Assembly: GCA_021827225.1 (NCBI GenBank)
Contig: JAKAXG010000101.1
Coordinates: forward strand, 1-9,962
Source: Actinomycetes bacterium
GTDB lineage: Bacteria; Actinomycetota; Acidimicrobiia; Acidimicrobiales; Palsa-688
DNA length: 9,962 bases
Direction of reading: 5' to 3'
Positions 1-6,113 of the stretch are shown in pieces. The position numbers and the translations under genes were made by a program. A model generated the notes under the pieces. It searched no databases and had not been told where the DNA came from. It saw only the letters and a program-made list of their open reading frames with translations. The number at the start of each line of letters is the position of its first letter. Position 1 is the first letter of the stretch.

Positions 1-1
1 C

Positions 2-88
2 GTGGAGGCCGCCATCAGGGCGGACCGCCGCCTGACCCACGACCAGAAGACCGCCCTGCTCGCCGTCTACCGCTCCATGGTGTCCTGA
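2..88 (+). CDS. C-terminal end of an XRE-family (helix-turn-helix) transcriptional regulator, partial
   Basis: Only the last 28 codons and the TGA stop are inside the window; the start lies to the left. The readable tail includes AIRADRRLTHDQKTALLAVY and ends in RSMVS. This closely resembles the C-terminal helix that follows the HTH_3 domain in many actinobacterial XRE regulators (pattern 'xAI.aD.rLt.eQK.aLl.vYrsm'). The DNA-binding helix-turn-helix itself is not visible, so the assignment rests on this tail alone. The gene converges on the minus-strand MFS exporter gene, with about 190 bp between the two stops. Whether it regulates any gene here cannot be told from the sequence. It could be any short DNA-binding protein that shares this tail, but the match to the XRE tail is good. 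Confidence 0.65.
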   Translation: MEAAIRADRRLTHDQKTALLAVYRSMVS

Positions 89-139
89 CCGGGTGGCGCC
101 TGGCCCGGGGCCGGCGGTGCCCCCCCGGGATCGCGCCTC

Positions 140-250
140 TTTGGTGACACACCGTAGCGTTTGGTGACGTTTTTGCACCTCCCACGTGGATTTCCGTCAC
201 CGGTCCCAGGCTGGCCGCCCGCCGCCGCCAGCCGGCGCCCGTCACCGGTC
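140..250. repeat. Cluster of GGTGAC/GTCACC words in the intergenic region between convergent genes
   Basis: The spacer at 89-278 has no convincing gene. It contains a 9-bp direct repeat TTTGGTGAC at 140-148 and 160-168, exactly 20 bp apart (about two helical turns). It also contains a 12-bp direct repeat CCGTCACCGGTC at 194-205 and 239-250, which carries the same hexamer inverted. That makes four GGTGAC/GTCACC words in about 110 bp, two in each orientation. The stretch 138-180 is also clearly AT-richer than its surroundings. An operator array, a small-RNA promoter or a transcription end region are all possible; the sequence does not decide. Confidence 0.4.
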
Positions 251-266
251 GGGAGGCCGGCGGGAG

Positions 267-300
267 GCCGGCGGCGGCCTACGGCGGTGGCGCCGCCGGC
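267..300 (-). terminator. Strong GC hairpin spanning the MFS gene stop codon; possible terminator
   Basis: GCCGGCGGCG (267-276) and CGCCGCCGGC (291-300) form a perfect 10-bp inverted repeat with a 14-nt loop. The loop contains the TAG stop (279-281, read on the minus strand) of the MFS gene. Just downstream of the stop, at 250-271, an 11-bp unit CGGGAGGCCGG is repeated twice in tandem. There is no T-tract, so if it terminates transcription it would be an actinobacterial-style hairpin without U-tail. In DNA this GC-rich, a chance hairpin is also possible. Confidence 0.35.
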
Positions 301-1580
301 CCACGGCGCAGGAGCCGGTCGGCCGGGGTCGCCGTGGCGGTGACGACCAGGCCCGCCAGCACCACGGCGATCACCACGAACCCGGCGGTCAGGGGGACGT
401 GCACGATGGTGGGGACCAGGGCCAGCAGCACCCACGCCGCCTGGAAGGAGGCCTCGAACCGGGCGAACGCCCGGGCCCGGGCGTGATCGCCGATCTGGAC
501 CTGCACCATCGAGTCGAAGGTGGTCTTGCCCACGCAGCCGGCCAGGCCGGTGGAGACGGCCAGCACCGCGGCGGCGACCTGCCCGTGCTGCCAGCGCAGC
601 GGGACCACCGCAAGGGCCACCCCGGCGATGGCCAGCGCCGACCCGTACACGAGCCACCGGTCGGACCTGACCAGGCGCCGCACGGACGGGGCCATCCCGG
701 CGCCGACCAGGTTTCCGCCCACGCCGGCCGCGGCGACCACGCCGTACCAGATCACCGGGGCGCCCTGGGCCCGGAAGCCGAAAGCGACCAGCGCGGTGAG
801 GAACCCCGTGGCCGCCCGGACGCCCCCGACGGCCACCGCCCCGCGGAGCAGCGGCACCGGCGTCGGCGGCTTCCGCTCGTGGGGGGCGATCGGCCCCGCG
901 GGAGCGGTCTTGGCGGGCCTGAGCAGGATGAGGCTCAGGCTGGCGGCCAGGGCGAAGACGAGGGCGTCCACGTCGAGCAGGGCCCGGGAGCCGAACACGG
1001 CGTACACGGCGGCGCCGACCGGTGCCGCCGCGGCCGACGCCAGCCCCGATCCCAGCGTCAGGCGGGAGTTGGCGGGGACCAGGTCCGACTCCCGGTCGGT
1101 GACCGCCGGGATGAGGGCGGAGCGGGCCACGGCGTGGGTCTTGGAGGCCACCAGGCTCAGGAAGGCCGCGGGGAAGAGGGCCAGGTTGTGGATCCACGCG
1201 GCCATCATCAGAGCGGCCGCCGTGCGGGCGGCGGCGGCGAGGAACAGCACCAGCCTCTTGCCCCGGCGGAACCGGTCGGCGGCCGGTCCGGTGAACGGGG
1301 CCACCACCGCGAAGGGCAGCATGGTCATCACCAGGCCCAGCGCCGTCCGGCCCCGGGCCGCGTTCAGCGGGACGCTGACGAAGACCGACCCGGCCAGGGC
1401 CACCGCCACCATGGCGTCGCCGGCCGAGGAGAGCACGTTGATCAGGGCCAGGCGGCCGAACTGCGTGGACGGCCAGTCCTCCTCCGTGGCGCCCAGGCGG
1501 AACGGGTAGGTCAGCGCCCTCGCCAGCCTCGAGCCCGGCGGCTGGATCCCGGGGGCGCCACCGAGCGGTGTGGCGGTCAT
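279..1580 (-). CDS. MFS transporter, probable drug/siderophore-type exporter
   Basis: This is a 433-aa polytopic inner-membrane protein of the major facilitator superfamily, expected to export a small molecule by proton antiport. The sequence shows about 11-12 hydrophobic segments. The loop after the second helix carries GPAADRFRRGKRL (about residues 98-110), the MFS motif A (G-x-x-x-D-R-x-x-R-R/K). A central hydrophilic loop near residue 230 (AKTAPAGPIAPHERKPP) separates the two six-helix halves. The overall look is that of the MFS_3/EntS-like group. The ATG at 1580 was chosen because it overlaps the DedA stop as ATGA and has a GGGGA-like ribosome site a few bases upstream. The open frame continues further upstream, but only as an overprint inside the DedA gene. 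Substrate cannot be inferred. It is the last gene of the minus-strand protease-DedA-MFS cluster. Confidence 0.85.
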   Translation of the reverse strand: MTATPLGGAPGIQPPGSRLARALTYPFRLGATEEDWPSTQFGRLALINVLSSAGDAMVAVALAGSVFVSVPLNAARGRTALGLVMTMLPFAVVAPFTGPAADRFRRGKRLVLFLAAAARTAAALMMAAWIHNLALFPAAFLSLVASKTHAVARSALIPAVTDRESDLVPANSRLTLGSGLASAAAAPVGAAVYAVFGSRALLDVDALVFALAASLSLILLRPAKTAPAGPIAPHERKPPTPVPLLRGAVAVGGVRAATGFLTALVAFGFRAQGAPVIWYGVVAAAGVGGNLVGAGMAPSVRRLVRSDRWLVYGSALAIAGVALAVVPLRWQHGQVAAAVLAVSTGLAGCVGKTTFDSMVQVQIGDHARARAFARFEASFQAAWVLLALVPTIVHVPLTAGFVVIAVVLAGLVVTATATPADRLLRRGPAAPPP

Positions 1581-2215
1581 GGTCGTCCCCGCTGGGCCGG
1601 GGAGCGGTCCCGGTCGGATCCGTCGGCGGTGGAGGCCCGCCGGCGCAGCAGCAACCGCATGACCATGTTGACGGCCGCGGCGACGGCCAGCGCGGCCAGC
1701 AGGGCCGCCAGTGGGTCGTCTCCCGTCAGGGTGTCGCCGAACATGCCGACCCCGAAGGCGTAGGCCGACCACAGGGCGGCGCTGACGGCGGCCGCCGCCC
1801 GGAAGCGGCGCTTCGGCATGCCCACCAGTCCGGCCGTCAGCGTTATGGGCGTCGGCCCTCCGGGGATGACCCGGGCCACGGCGACGAGGAACGTTCCCTG
1901 CTGGTGCATCTGTCGCTCGACCCACGCCCAGATCCGCCGGGGGCGGCTTCCCCGGAAGATCACGGCGCTGATGCGGGACCAGTAGCGGGCGCCGATCCAG
2001 TACGAGATGTTGTCGCTGACGAACGCCGCCACGGTGGCCACGGCGAGCAACGGGTAGGCCCTTTCGTCGCCGCCGGCGGCGATCACCCCGAGACCGATGA
2101 CGGCGGTGCGGGCGGGGACGAGAGGCACCACCCCGTCGACCAGCGCCAGCCCGCAGACGACCAGGAACGCGGTCGGGCTGGACAGGTCCAGCGACACTGT
2201 GGAGGCGAGGATCAC
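1577..2215 (-). CDS. DedA/VTT-domain membrane protein
   Basis: This 212-aa integral membrane protein belongs to the DedA (SNARE-associated, VTT) family. Characterised members flip undecaprenyl phosphate or phospholipids and support membrane homeostasis. Visible features are a re-entrant-loop-like stretch LALVDGVVPLVPARTAVIG (about 23-41), the SDNISYWIGARYW block (about 67-79, family 'GD...Y.iGr'), and VAVARVIPGGPTPITLTAGL (111-130) followed by GMPKRRF, matching the family 'R-x-I-P-G..R.....aG...M....F' block. The first Arg (R115) is present, but the position of the second conserved Arg (expected near 121) is Pro. A C-terminal helix ends in a basic, Arg/Ser-rich tail. The start is GTG at 2215, with no good ribosome site and only 19 nt after the protease stop, so coupling to the protease gene is likely. 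The stop overlaps the MFS ATG. The exact start is uncertain. Confidence 0.85.
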   Translation of the reverse strand: MILASTVSLDLSSPTAFLVVCGLALVDGVVPLVPARTAVIGLGVIAAGGDERAYPLLAVATVAAFVSDNISYWIGARYWSRISAVIFRGSRPRRIWAWVERQMHQQGTFLVAVARVIPGGPTPITLTAGLVGMPKRRFRAAAAVSAALWSAYAFGVGMFGDTLTGDDPLAALLAALAVAAAVNMVMRLLLRRRASTADGSDRDRSPAQRGRP

Positions 2216-2234
2216 CGGTGTCGTGCCGGCGGGC

Positions 2235-3293
2235 CTAACCCCGCAGCTGGTCCAGGGTGACGGACACGGACCGGCTCGCCCCCGACTGGCCGGTCACGGT
2301 CACCGACGCGGTCGTTCCGGGCGTCAGCTGGGCCAGGGTGGTCTGCAGGTCGGCCAGGTTGGTGACCTGCTTGCCGTTGATGGCGGTTATGAGGTCGCCG
2401 GCGACGATCCCGGCGCGCGCCGCGCTGCCGCCGGCGATGGTGGCGGTGACGATCACGCCCGCCGGGTTGCCCTGGTTGTCGACCGCGTCGGCCGCCGAGA
2501 TGTCGAGCGCGGCCCGGTTGCTCTGCGTCACCCGGCCTGACGAGATGAGCTGGGGGGCGATGAGCTTGACCGTGCTGGAAGGGACGGCGAACCCGATGCC
2601 GGCCGCCGTCCCGCCGGCCTGCTGGTTGACCGCGGCGAGTGTGGGGATGCCGACGACCTGGCCCTGGAGGTCGACCAGCGCCCCTCCGCTGTTGCCGGGG
2701 TTGATGGCCGCGCTGGTCTGGATGGTGGACGACAGGGTGACCCCGTTGCCCTCGCTCACCGGCCGGCCGTTGTAGCTGACGATCCCCTCCGTGACCGAGC
2801 TGCTGAGCCCGAGGGGGTTGCCGACCGCCAGCACGATGTCGCCGACCTGCAGGGCCTTGGAGTCGCCGAACGTGGCCGGCGACAGGTTCCGCGCCCCGGT
2901 CACCCGGATCACCGCCAGGTCCTCCGGGGTGTAGGTGCCGACGAGGGTGGCGGGCAGCTGCTGGCCGCTGACCAGCTGAACGGTCAGCGACGTGGCTCCG
3001 GCGACCACGTGGGCGTTGGTGACGATGTCCCCGCGGGTGTCGTAGACGACGCCCGACCCGAGGCCGGCGCCGGTGGAGATCAGGACGACCTGCGGGCGGA
3101 CCCTGGCCACCACGCTCACGAAGGCCTGTTGGAGAGCGGCGGCCGAGCCGGCGGCCGGCGGGAGGGTGGTGGTGCCACCGGCTGTCACCGGCGGGGCGCT
3201 GGTGGTCGGCGACGTCACCCGGGACCCCGATGTGCACCCGCCTGCGGCGGTCGCCAGTGCCAGGCCGGCGACGACGAGGGCTCTGCGGAACAT
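2235..3293 (-). CDS. htrA: HtrA/DegP-type serine protease, lipoprotein with C-terminal PDZ domain
   Basis: This is a 352-aa cell-envelope protease/chaperone of family S1C that degrades or refolds damaged exported proteins. The N-terminus MFRRALVVAGLALATAAGGC is a lipoprotein signal peptide, with Cys20 at the end of an AGGC lipobox. A Ser/Thr/Pro-rich linker (about 21-50) tethers the domain to the membrane. The trypsin-like domain covers about 55-250 with a clear catalytic triad: His95 (TNAHVV), Asp125 (PEDLAVIRV) and Ser202 (NPGNSGGALVD). One PDZ domain (about 265-349) includes AGIVAGDLITAINGKQV. Many actinobacterial HtrAs are anchored by a transmembrane helix; lipid anchoring is the variation here. 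The ATG at 3293 was chosen because it begins the signal peptide; no strong ribosome site precedes it. The upstream region carries a 17-bp palindrome (3328-3344). It is the probable first gene of the protease-DedA-MFS cluster, a plausible envelope-stress set. Confidence 0.93.
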   Translation of the reverse strand: MFRRALVVAGLALATAAGGCTSGSRVTSPTTSAPPVTAGGTTTLPPAAGSAAALQQAFVSVVARVRPQVVLISTGAGLGSGVVYDTRGDIVTNAHVVAGATSLTVQLVSGQQLPATLVGTYTPEDLAVIRVTGARNLSPATFGDSKALQVGDIVLAVGNPLGLSSSVTEGIVSYNGRPVSEGNGVTLSSTIQTSAAINPGNSGGALVDLQGQVVGIPTLAAVNQQAGGTAAGIGFAVPSSTVKLIAPQLISSGRVTQSNRAALDISAADAVDNQGNPAGVIVTATIAGGSAARAGIVAGDLITAINGKQVTNLADLQTTLAQLTPGTTASVTVTGQSGASRSVSVTLDQLRG

Positions 3294-3327
3294 AGAAGCA
3301 CCGTGCAATTGCCGGCCGGCGCCGCAC

Positions 3328-3344
3328 AGAGGACAAGGTCCTCT
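3328..3344. promoter_or_regulatory. Perfect palindrome in the divergent promoter region (candidate operator)
   Basis: AGAGGACAAGGTCCTCT is a perfect 7-bp inverted repeat with a 3-nt spacer. It lies 35 bp upstream of the protease start and 124 bp upstream of the small membrane protein, in the only divergent intergenic region of the window. Position and symmetry fit a dimeric regulator site. It loosely recalls the mycobacterial DosR box (GGGAC-N4-GTCCC), but the spacer is one base short and the outer bases differ, so no regulator is named. No convincing -10/-35 pair could be assigned to either gene. Confidence 0.5.
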
Positions 3345-3421
3345 AAAGGGGCACCGAGCGCATCCGGTAGCGGGGGAGGAGGGAGGAAATGCCCTGACGC
3401 CGGCCGTGTCGGGAGTCCAGC

Positions 3422-3472
3422 ATGGAGGATGACCGGCTGCTGTGCGGCCGGTCCGTCGGAGGTGTCCCATGA
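3422..3472 (+). CDS. Possible 16-codon leader peptide upstream of the small membrane protein
   Basis: The short ORF encodes MEDDRLLCGRSVGGVP. Its ATG is preceded by GGGAG (3411-3415) at a 6-nt spacing. Its TGA (3470-3472) overlaps the ATG of the next gene (3469-3471) as ATGA, the typical arrangement of translational coupling. The downstream gene has its own ribosome site (GGAGG, 3458-3462) inside this ORF. The peptide has no recognisable domain or attenuator-type codon run. A chance ORF of this length is quite possible; the ribosome site and exact overlap are the reasons to list it. Confidence 0.3.
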   Translation: MEDDRLLCGRSVGGVP

Positions 3473-3696
3473 GCAGCTTCCTCAAGCTCCTGGCCGCTGG
3501 CCCGGTCTTCTTCTTGAGCGCTTGGATCCTGATGATGTTCGCGGGCGCTGTCAGCAGCGACGTCGGAATAGAGCCCTTCGGGTACTCGAGCTCCATGGTG
3601 GTGACCATCGGTCTGTGGTTGACCGTCGCCCCCGCCATCGGGGCCGTGACCAGCCGGGGGAAGCAGCCGTCGGGTCGCTCGCGCCGCATCGCCTGA
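3469..3696 (+). CDS. Small two-helix membrane protein of unknown function
   Basis: This 75-aa protein has two hydrophobic helices, at about residues 5-28 (LKLLAAGPVFFLSAWILMMF) and 42-60 (SMVVTIGLWLTVAPAIGAV). They are joined by a loop (SSDVGIEPFGYSS), and the protein ends in a basic tail (TSRGKQPSGRSRRIA). I know similar short proteins of this layout as hypothetical proteins in actinobacteria, but no function. The ATG at 3469 was chosen because GGAGG (3458-3462) lies at an ideal 6-nt spacing; the in-frame GTG at 3442 lacks this. By the positive-inside tendency, the Arg/Lys tail should face the cytoplasm. The gene diverges from the HtrA protease and shares its promoter region. It converges on the CtpE-like ATPase with 11 nt between the stops. 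An envelope-associated role is conceivable but unsupported. Confidence 0.75.
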   Translation: MSSFLKLLAAGPVFFLSAWILMMFAGAVSSDVGIEPFGYSSSMVVTIGLWLTVAPAIGAVTSRGKQPSGRSRRIA

Positions 3697-3711
3697 CCGG
3701 GTTCCGGTCAG
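3693..3711. terminator. Bidirectional hairpin containing both convergent stop codons
   Basis: CTGACCGGGTTCCGGTCAG is a perfect 8-bp stem (3693-3700 with 3704-3711) and a 3-nt loop. The TGA of the plus-strand small membrane protein (3694-3696) sits in the left arm. The TGA of the minus-strand CtpE-like ATPase (3708-3710) sits in the right arm. It lies precisely between convergent genes and reads the same from both sides, which fits a shared two-way terminator. It has no T-tract on either side. Confidence 0.55.
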
Positions 3712-6113
3712 CGGCCGGTGCCGCCCGCTCGCCGCAGCGGCAGCACCCGTACCAGGATGTCGATGGCGAGGGCGGCGGCTCCGCCGATGGCCAGCGACTG
3801 GACCAGCATCTCGGTCCCCGGGCGGTGCTCGAGCGAGAAGAAGGTGTTCACGACGGGGACGAAGAACGCCGCTACGAACAGGCCGCCCATGGTTACGACG
3901 AGGGCCAGGCGGAGCGGGGTGAGCGGCCGGGCGGCGATCAGCAGCACCCAGAGGGTAACGACCACGGTGACGATGATGGCCGAGGTACGGGCCACGTCGG
4001 CGCTGAGTCCCTCCGCCCGGGCCAGCCCGTAGGTCCCGATCACCGAGGCGGCGGTGAGCGTCCCGGCGACGACCGAGAAGTCGAGCACCCGGCGGAGGAA
4101 TCCGCTGCGGAACCGTCGCTCGCTGGGGGCGAGGGCCAGGAAGAGCCCCGGGATCCCGATGCCGACGGCGCTGATGAGGGTCAGGTGCCTGGGAAGGAAC
4201 GGGTAGGGCCAGCCGACGATCGAGGTGGTGACGGAAAGGACGAGGGAGTAGACGTTCTTCACGAGGAACAGCGACGCCACCCGCTCGACGTTCGACAGCA
4301 CCCGCCGCCCCTCGGCCACCACGGAGGGTAGGACGTCGAAGTCGTCGTCCAGGTTGACGATCTGGGCGACGCCTCTGGTGATCGACGACCCCGACCCCAT
4401 GGCGATGCCCAGGTCGGCCTGCTTGAGGGCCAGCACGTCGTTCACCCCGTCACCGGTCATGGCGACGGTGTGTCCCGCCTGCTGCAGGGCCGTCACCATG
4501 TCCCGCTTGTCCTCGGGGGTCACCCGCCCGAACACCCGGCCGTGTTCCACCTCCGCTGACAGGGATTGCGGGTCGGTCGGCAGGGACCGGGCGTCGACGG
4601 CCTGCTCCGCCCCGGGCAGACCGACCTGCTCGGCCACCGCCCGGACCGTGACCGGGCTGTCACCGGAGATGACCCGTACCGTCACGCCCTGGCGGGTGAA
4701 GTACTCCAGGGTCGCACGCACGGCCGGGCGGGTCTTCTCGGAGAGCTCGACCAGCGCGGCGACCGCCAGGTCGGGGGGGAGGGTCCGGCCGCTGAGGGGT
4801 ACGGCCGAGCGGGCCACGACCAGCACCCGCCGGCCGCGGGCCGCCTCCTCGGCGGCCACCGGCAGGAGACCGTCTGGGTCGGCGCCGCCCACGATCTCGG
4901 GCGCGCCCAGTACCCAGCTCCCGTGCGACCCGAAGGTGGCGCCGCTCCACTTGCGCTCGGAGCTGAACGCCACCTCGACGCTCGGCTCCCAGCGGTCCAC
5001 CGCCTTGACCGACTCGCCGATCGCCAGCATGGTGGCGTTGGCGCCCCTCATCCGGCTCAGGGCGGCCAGCGCGTTCTCGACATCCCCCCGGTCCGCGGTA
5101 GCCGTGCGCAGCCCCCCGAAGGAGATCCTGCCTTCGGTGAGGGTGCCGGTCTTGTCCACGCACAGGGCGTCCACCCTTGCCAGGGTCTCGACCGCCGGAA
5201 GCTCCTGCACGAGCACCTGGCGGCGCCCCAGGCGCATGGCGGCGGCCAGGAAGGCCAGGGTGGTCAGCAGCACCAGCCCTTCGGGGATCATCCCCACCAG
5301 GCCGGCTACCGCGCTCCTCACCGCCAGGCGCCACGGCTCGACCTGCAGCTGGCGGAGGAACAGCAGCGGAGCGACGGCGACCATGAGCCACGAGAGGGCC
5401 CGGAGCAGCCGGTTGATGGCGGCCATCAACTCGGAGCTGGCCAGGCTGAACCGGCGGGCCTCCTCGGCCAGGCGGTTGGCGTAGGAGTCGGAACCGGCGG
5501 TGAGCACCCGGGCTCGGACGGACCCGGCGACCACCCAGGAACCCGAGATCAGCCGGTCGCCCGGACCCTTGGCCACCGGTTCGGATTCGCCGGTCGCCAG
5601 CGATTCGTCGACATCGGCGGCGTCGGCCACCACCACCCCGTCGGCGGTGATCTGGTCTCCCGGGCGGAGGTCCAGGAGGTCGTCGACGACCACCCCCTCC
5701 GGGGGGATCTCCTGCGTCCGGCCGTCCCGCACGACCCGGGCGTGGGGGGCGTTGATCACCGCCAGCGCGTCCAGCGTCCGCTTGGCCCTCACCTCCTGCA
5801 CGGTGCCGATCACCGTGTTGACGATGGCGATGATGAGGAAGGTCGAATCCGGTGCCGAACCCGTCACCAGGGTGGCGGTGCCGAGGGTGACCAGCAGCAG
5901 GTTCAGGCGGGTGAGCGTGTTGCGCCTGAGGATGTAGCCGAAGCTCTGGGAAGCACCGGGCGGGGGGCCGGTTTCCGCCGTGCGGCGGTCCGCCACCTGC
6001 TCGGCGCTCAGACCGCCTTCCCGCCAGTCGGCTCCCAGGTCGGCCAGGCCGGTGGGATCGGCGCCGCCCTGGGCCGGCGGCTGCCGGGGAGCCGGCGAGG
6101 CGAGCGATGTCAC
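3708..6113 (-). CDS. ctpE: CtpE-like P-type cation ATPase (Ca2+-uptake family)
   Basis: This is an 801-aa membrane pump that uses ATP to move a cation. It shows all P-type landmarks: TGES in the actuator domain (174-177), PEGL in the transport helix (277-280), the phosphorylation site DKTGTLT with Asp320, a nucleotide-binding stretch SSERKWSG near 384-391 plus LGAPE (402-406), SGDSP (483-487), and [20 protein letters not shown] (554-573). About ten membrane helices are visible. Length, the absence of an N-terminal metal-binding domain, and blocks such as [36 protein letters not shown] and [12 protein letters not shown] match mycobacterial CtpE, reported to take up calcium. It lacks the CPC/TPC motif of heavy-metal pumps. 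The GTG start at 6113 overlaps the upstream ATPase stop as GTGA, and no other start lies before the conserved region, so translation is probably coupled. The substrate call is by family only. Confidence 0.88.
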   Translation of the reverse strand: MTSLASPAPRQPPAQGGADPTGLADLGADWREGGLSAEQVADRRTAETGPPPGASQSFGYILRRNTLTRLNLLLVTLGTATLVTGSAPDSTFLIIAIVNTVIGTVQEVRAKRTLDALAVINAPHARVVRDGRTQEIPPEGVVVDDLLDLRPGDQITADGVVVADAADVDESLATGESEPVAKGPGDRLISGSWVVAGSVRARVLTAGSDSYANRLAEEARRFSLASSELMAAINRLLRALSWLMVAVAPLLFLRQLQVEPWRLAVRSAVAGLVGMIPEGLVLLTTLAFLAAAMRLGRRQVLVQELPAVETLARVDALCVDKTGTLTEGRISFGGLRTATADRGDVENALAALSRMRGANATMLAIGESVKAVDRWEPSVEVAFSSERKWSGATFGSHGSWVLGAPEIVGGADPDGLLPVAAEEAARGRRVLVVARSAVPLSGRTLPPDLAVAALVELSEKTRPAVRATLEYFTRQGVTVRVISGDSPVTVRAVAEQVGLPGAEQAVDARSLPTDPQSLSAEVEHGRVFGRVTPEDKRDMVTALQQAGHTVAMTGDGVNDVLALKQADLGIAMGSGSSITRGVAQIVNLDDDFDVLPSVVAEGRRVLSNVERVASLFLVKNVYSLVLSVTTSIVGWPYPFLPRHLTLISAVGIGIPGLFLALAPSERRFRSGFLRRVLDFSVVAGTLTAASVIGTYGLARAEGLSADVARTSAIIVTVVVTLWVLLIAARPLTPLRLALVVTMGGLFVAAFFVPVVNTFFSLEHRPGTEMLVQSLAIGGAAALAIDILVRVLPLRRAGGTGR

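Noticed and set aside
140..180. A peptide reading NVTKRYG on the minus strand, resembling the start of an ABC ATPase.
   Set aside because: It is seven residues in a frame with no Walker A or B motif downstream. It is a by-product of the repeated TTTGGTGAC words.
186..1763. Long plus-strand frames opposite the MFS and DedA genes.
   Set aside because: The composition is Gly/Arg/His/Asp-rich shadow sequence with no motifs. The minus-strand genes explain the region.
1581..1925. Upstream extension of the MFS frame to 1925.
   Set aside because: It overprints the DedA gene and has no transporter similarity. The ATG at 1580 in the ATGA overlap is the natural start.
3328..3344. Calling the palindrome a DosR/DevR box.
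   Set aside because: The spacer is 3 rather than 4 bases and the flanking consensus is not met. Only a generic operator call is justified.
3294..3689. Upstream extension of the HtrA frame beyond the signal peptide.
   Set aside because: It would bury a clear lipoprotein signal peptide and run through the small membrane protein on the opposite strand.
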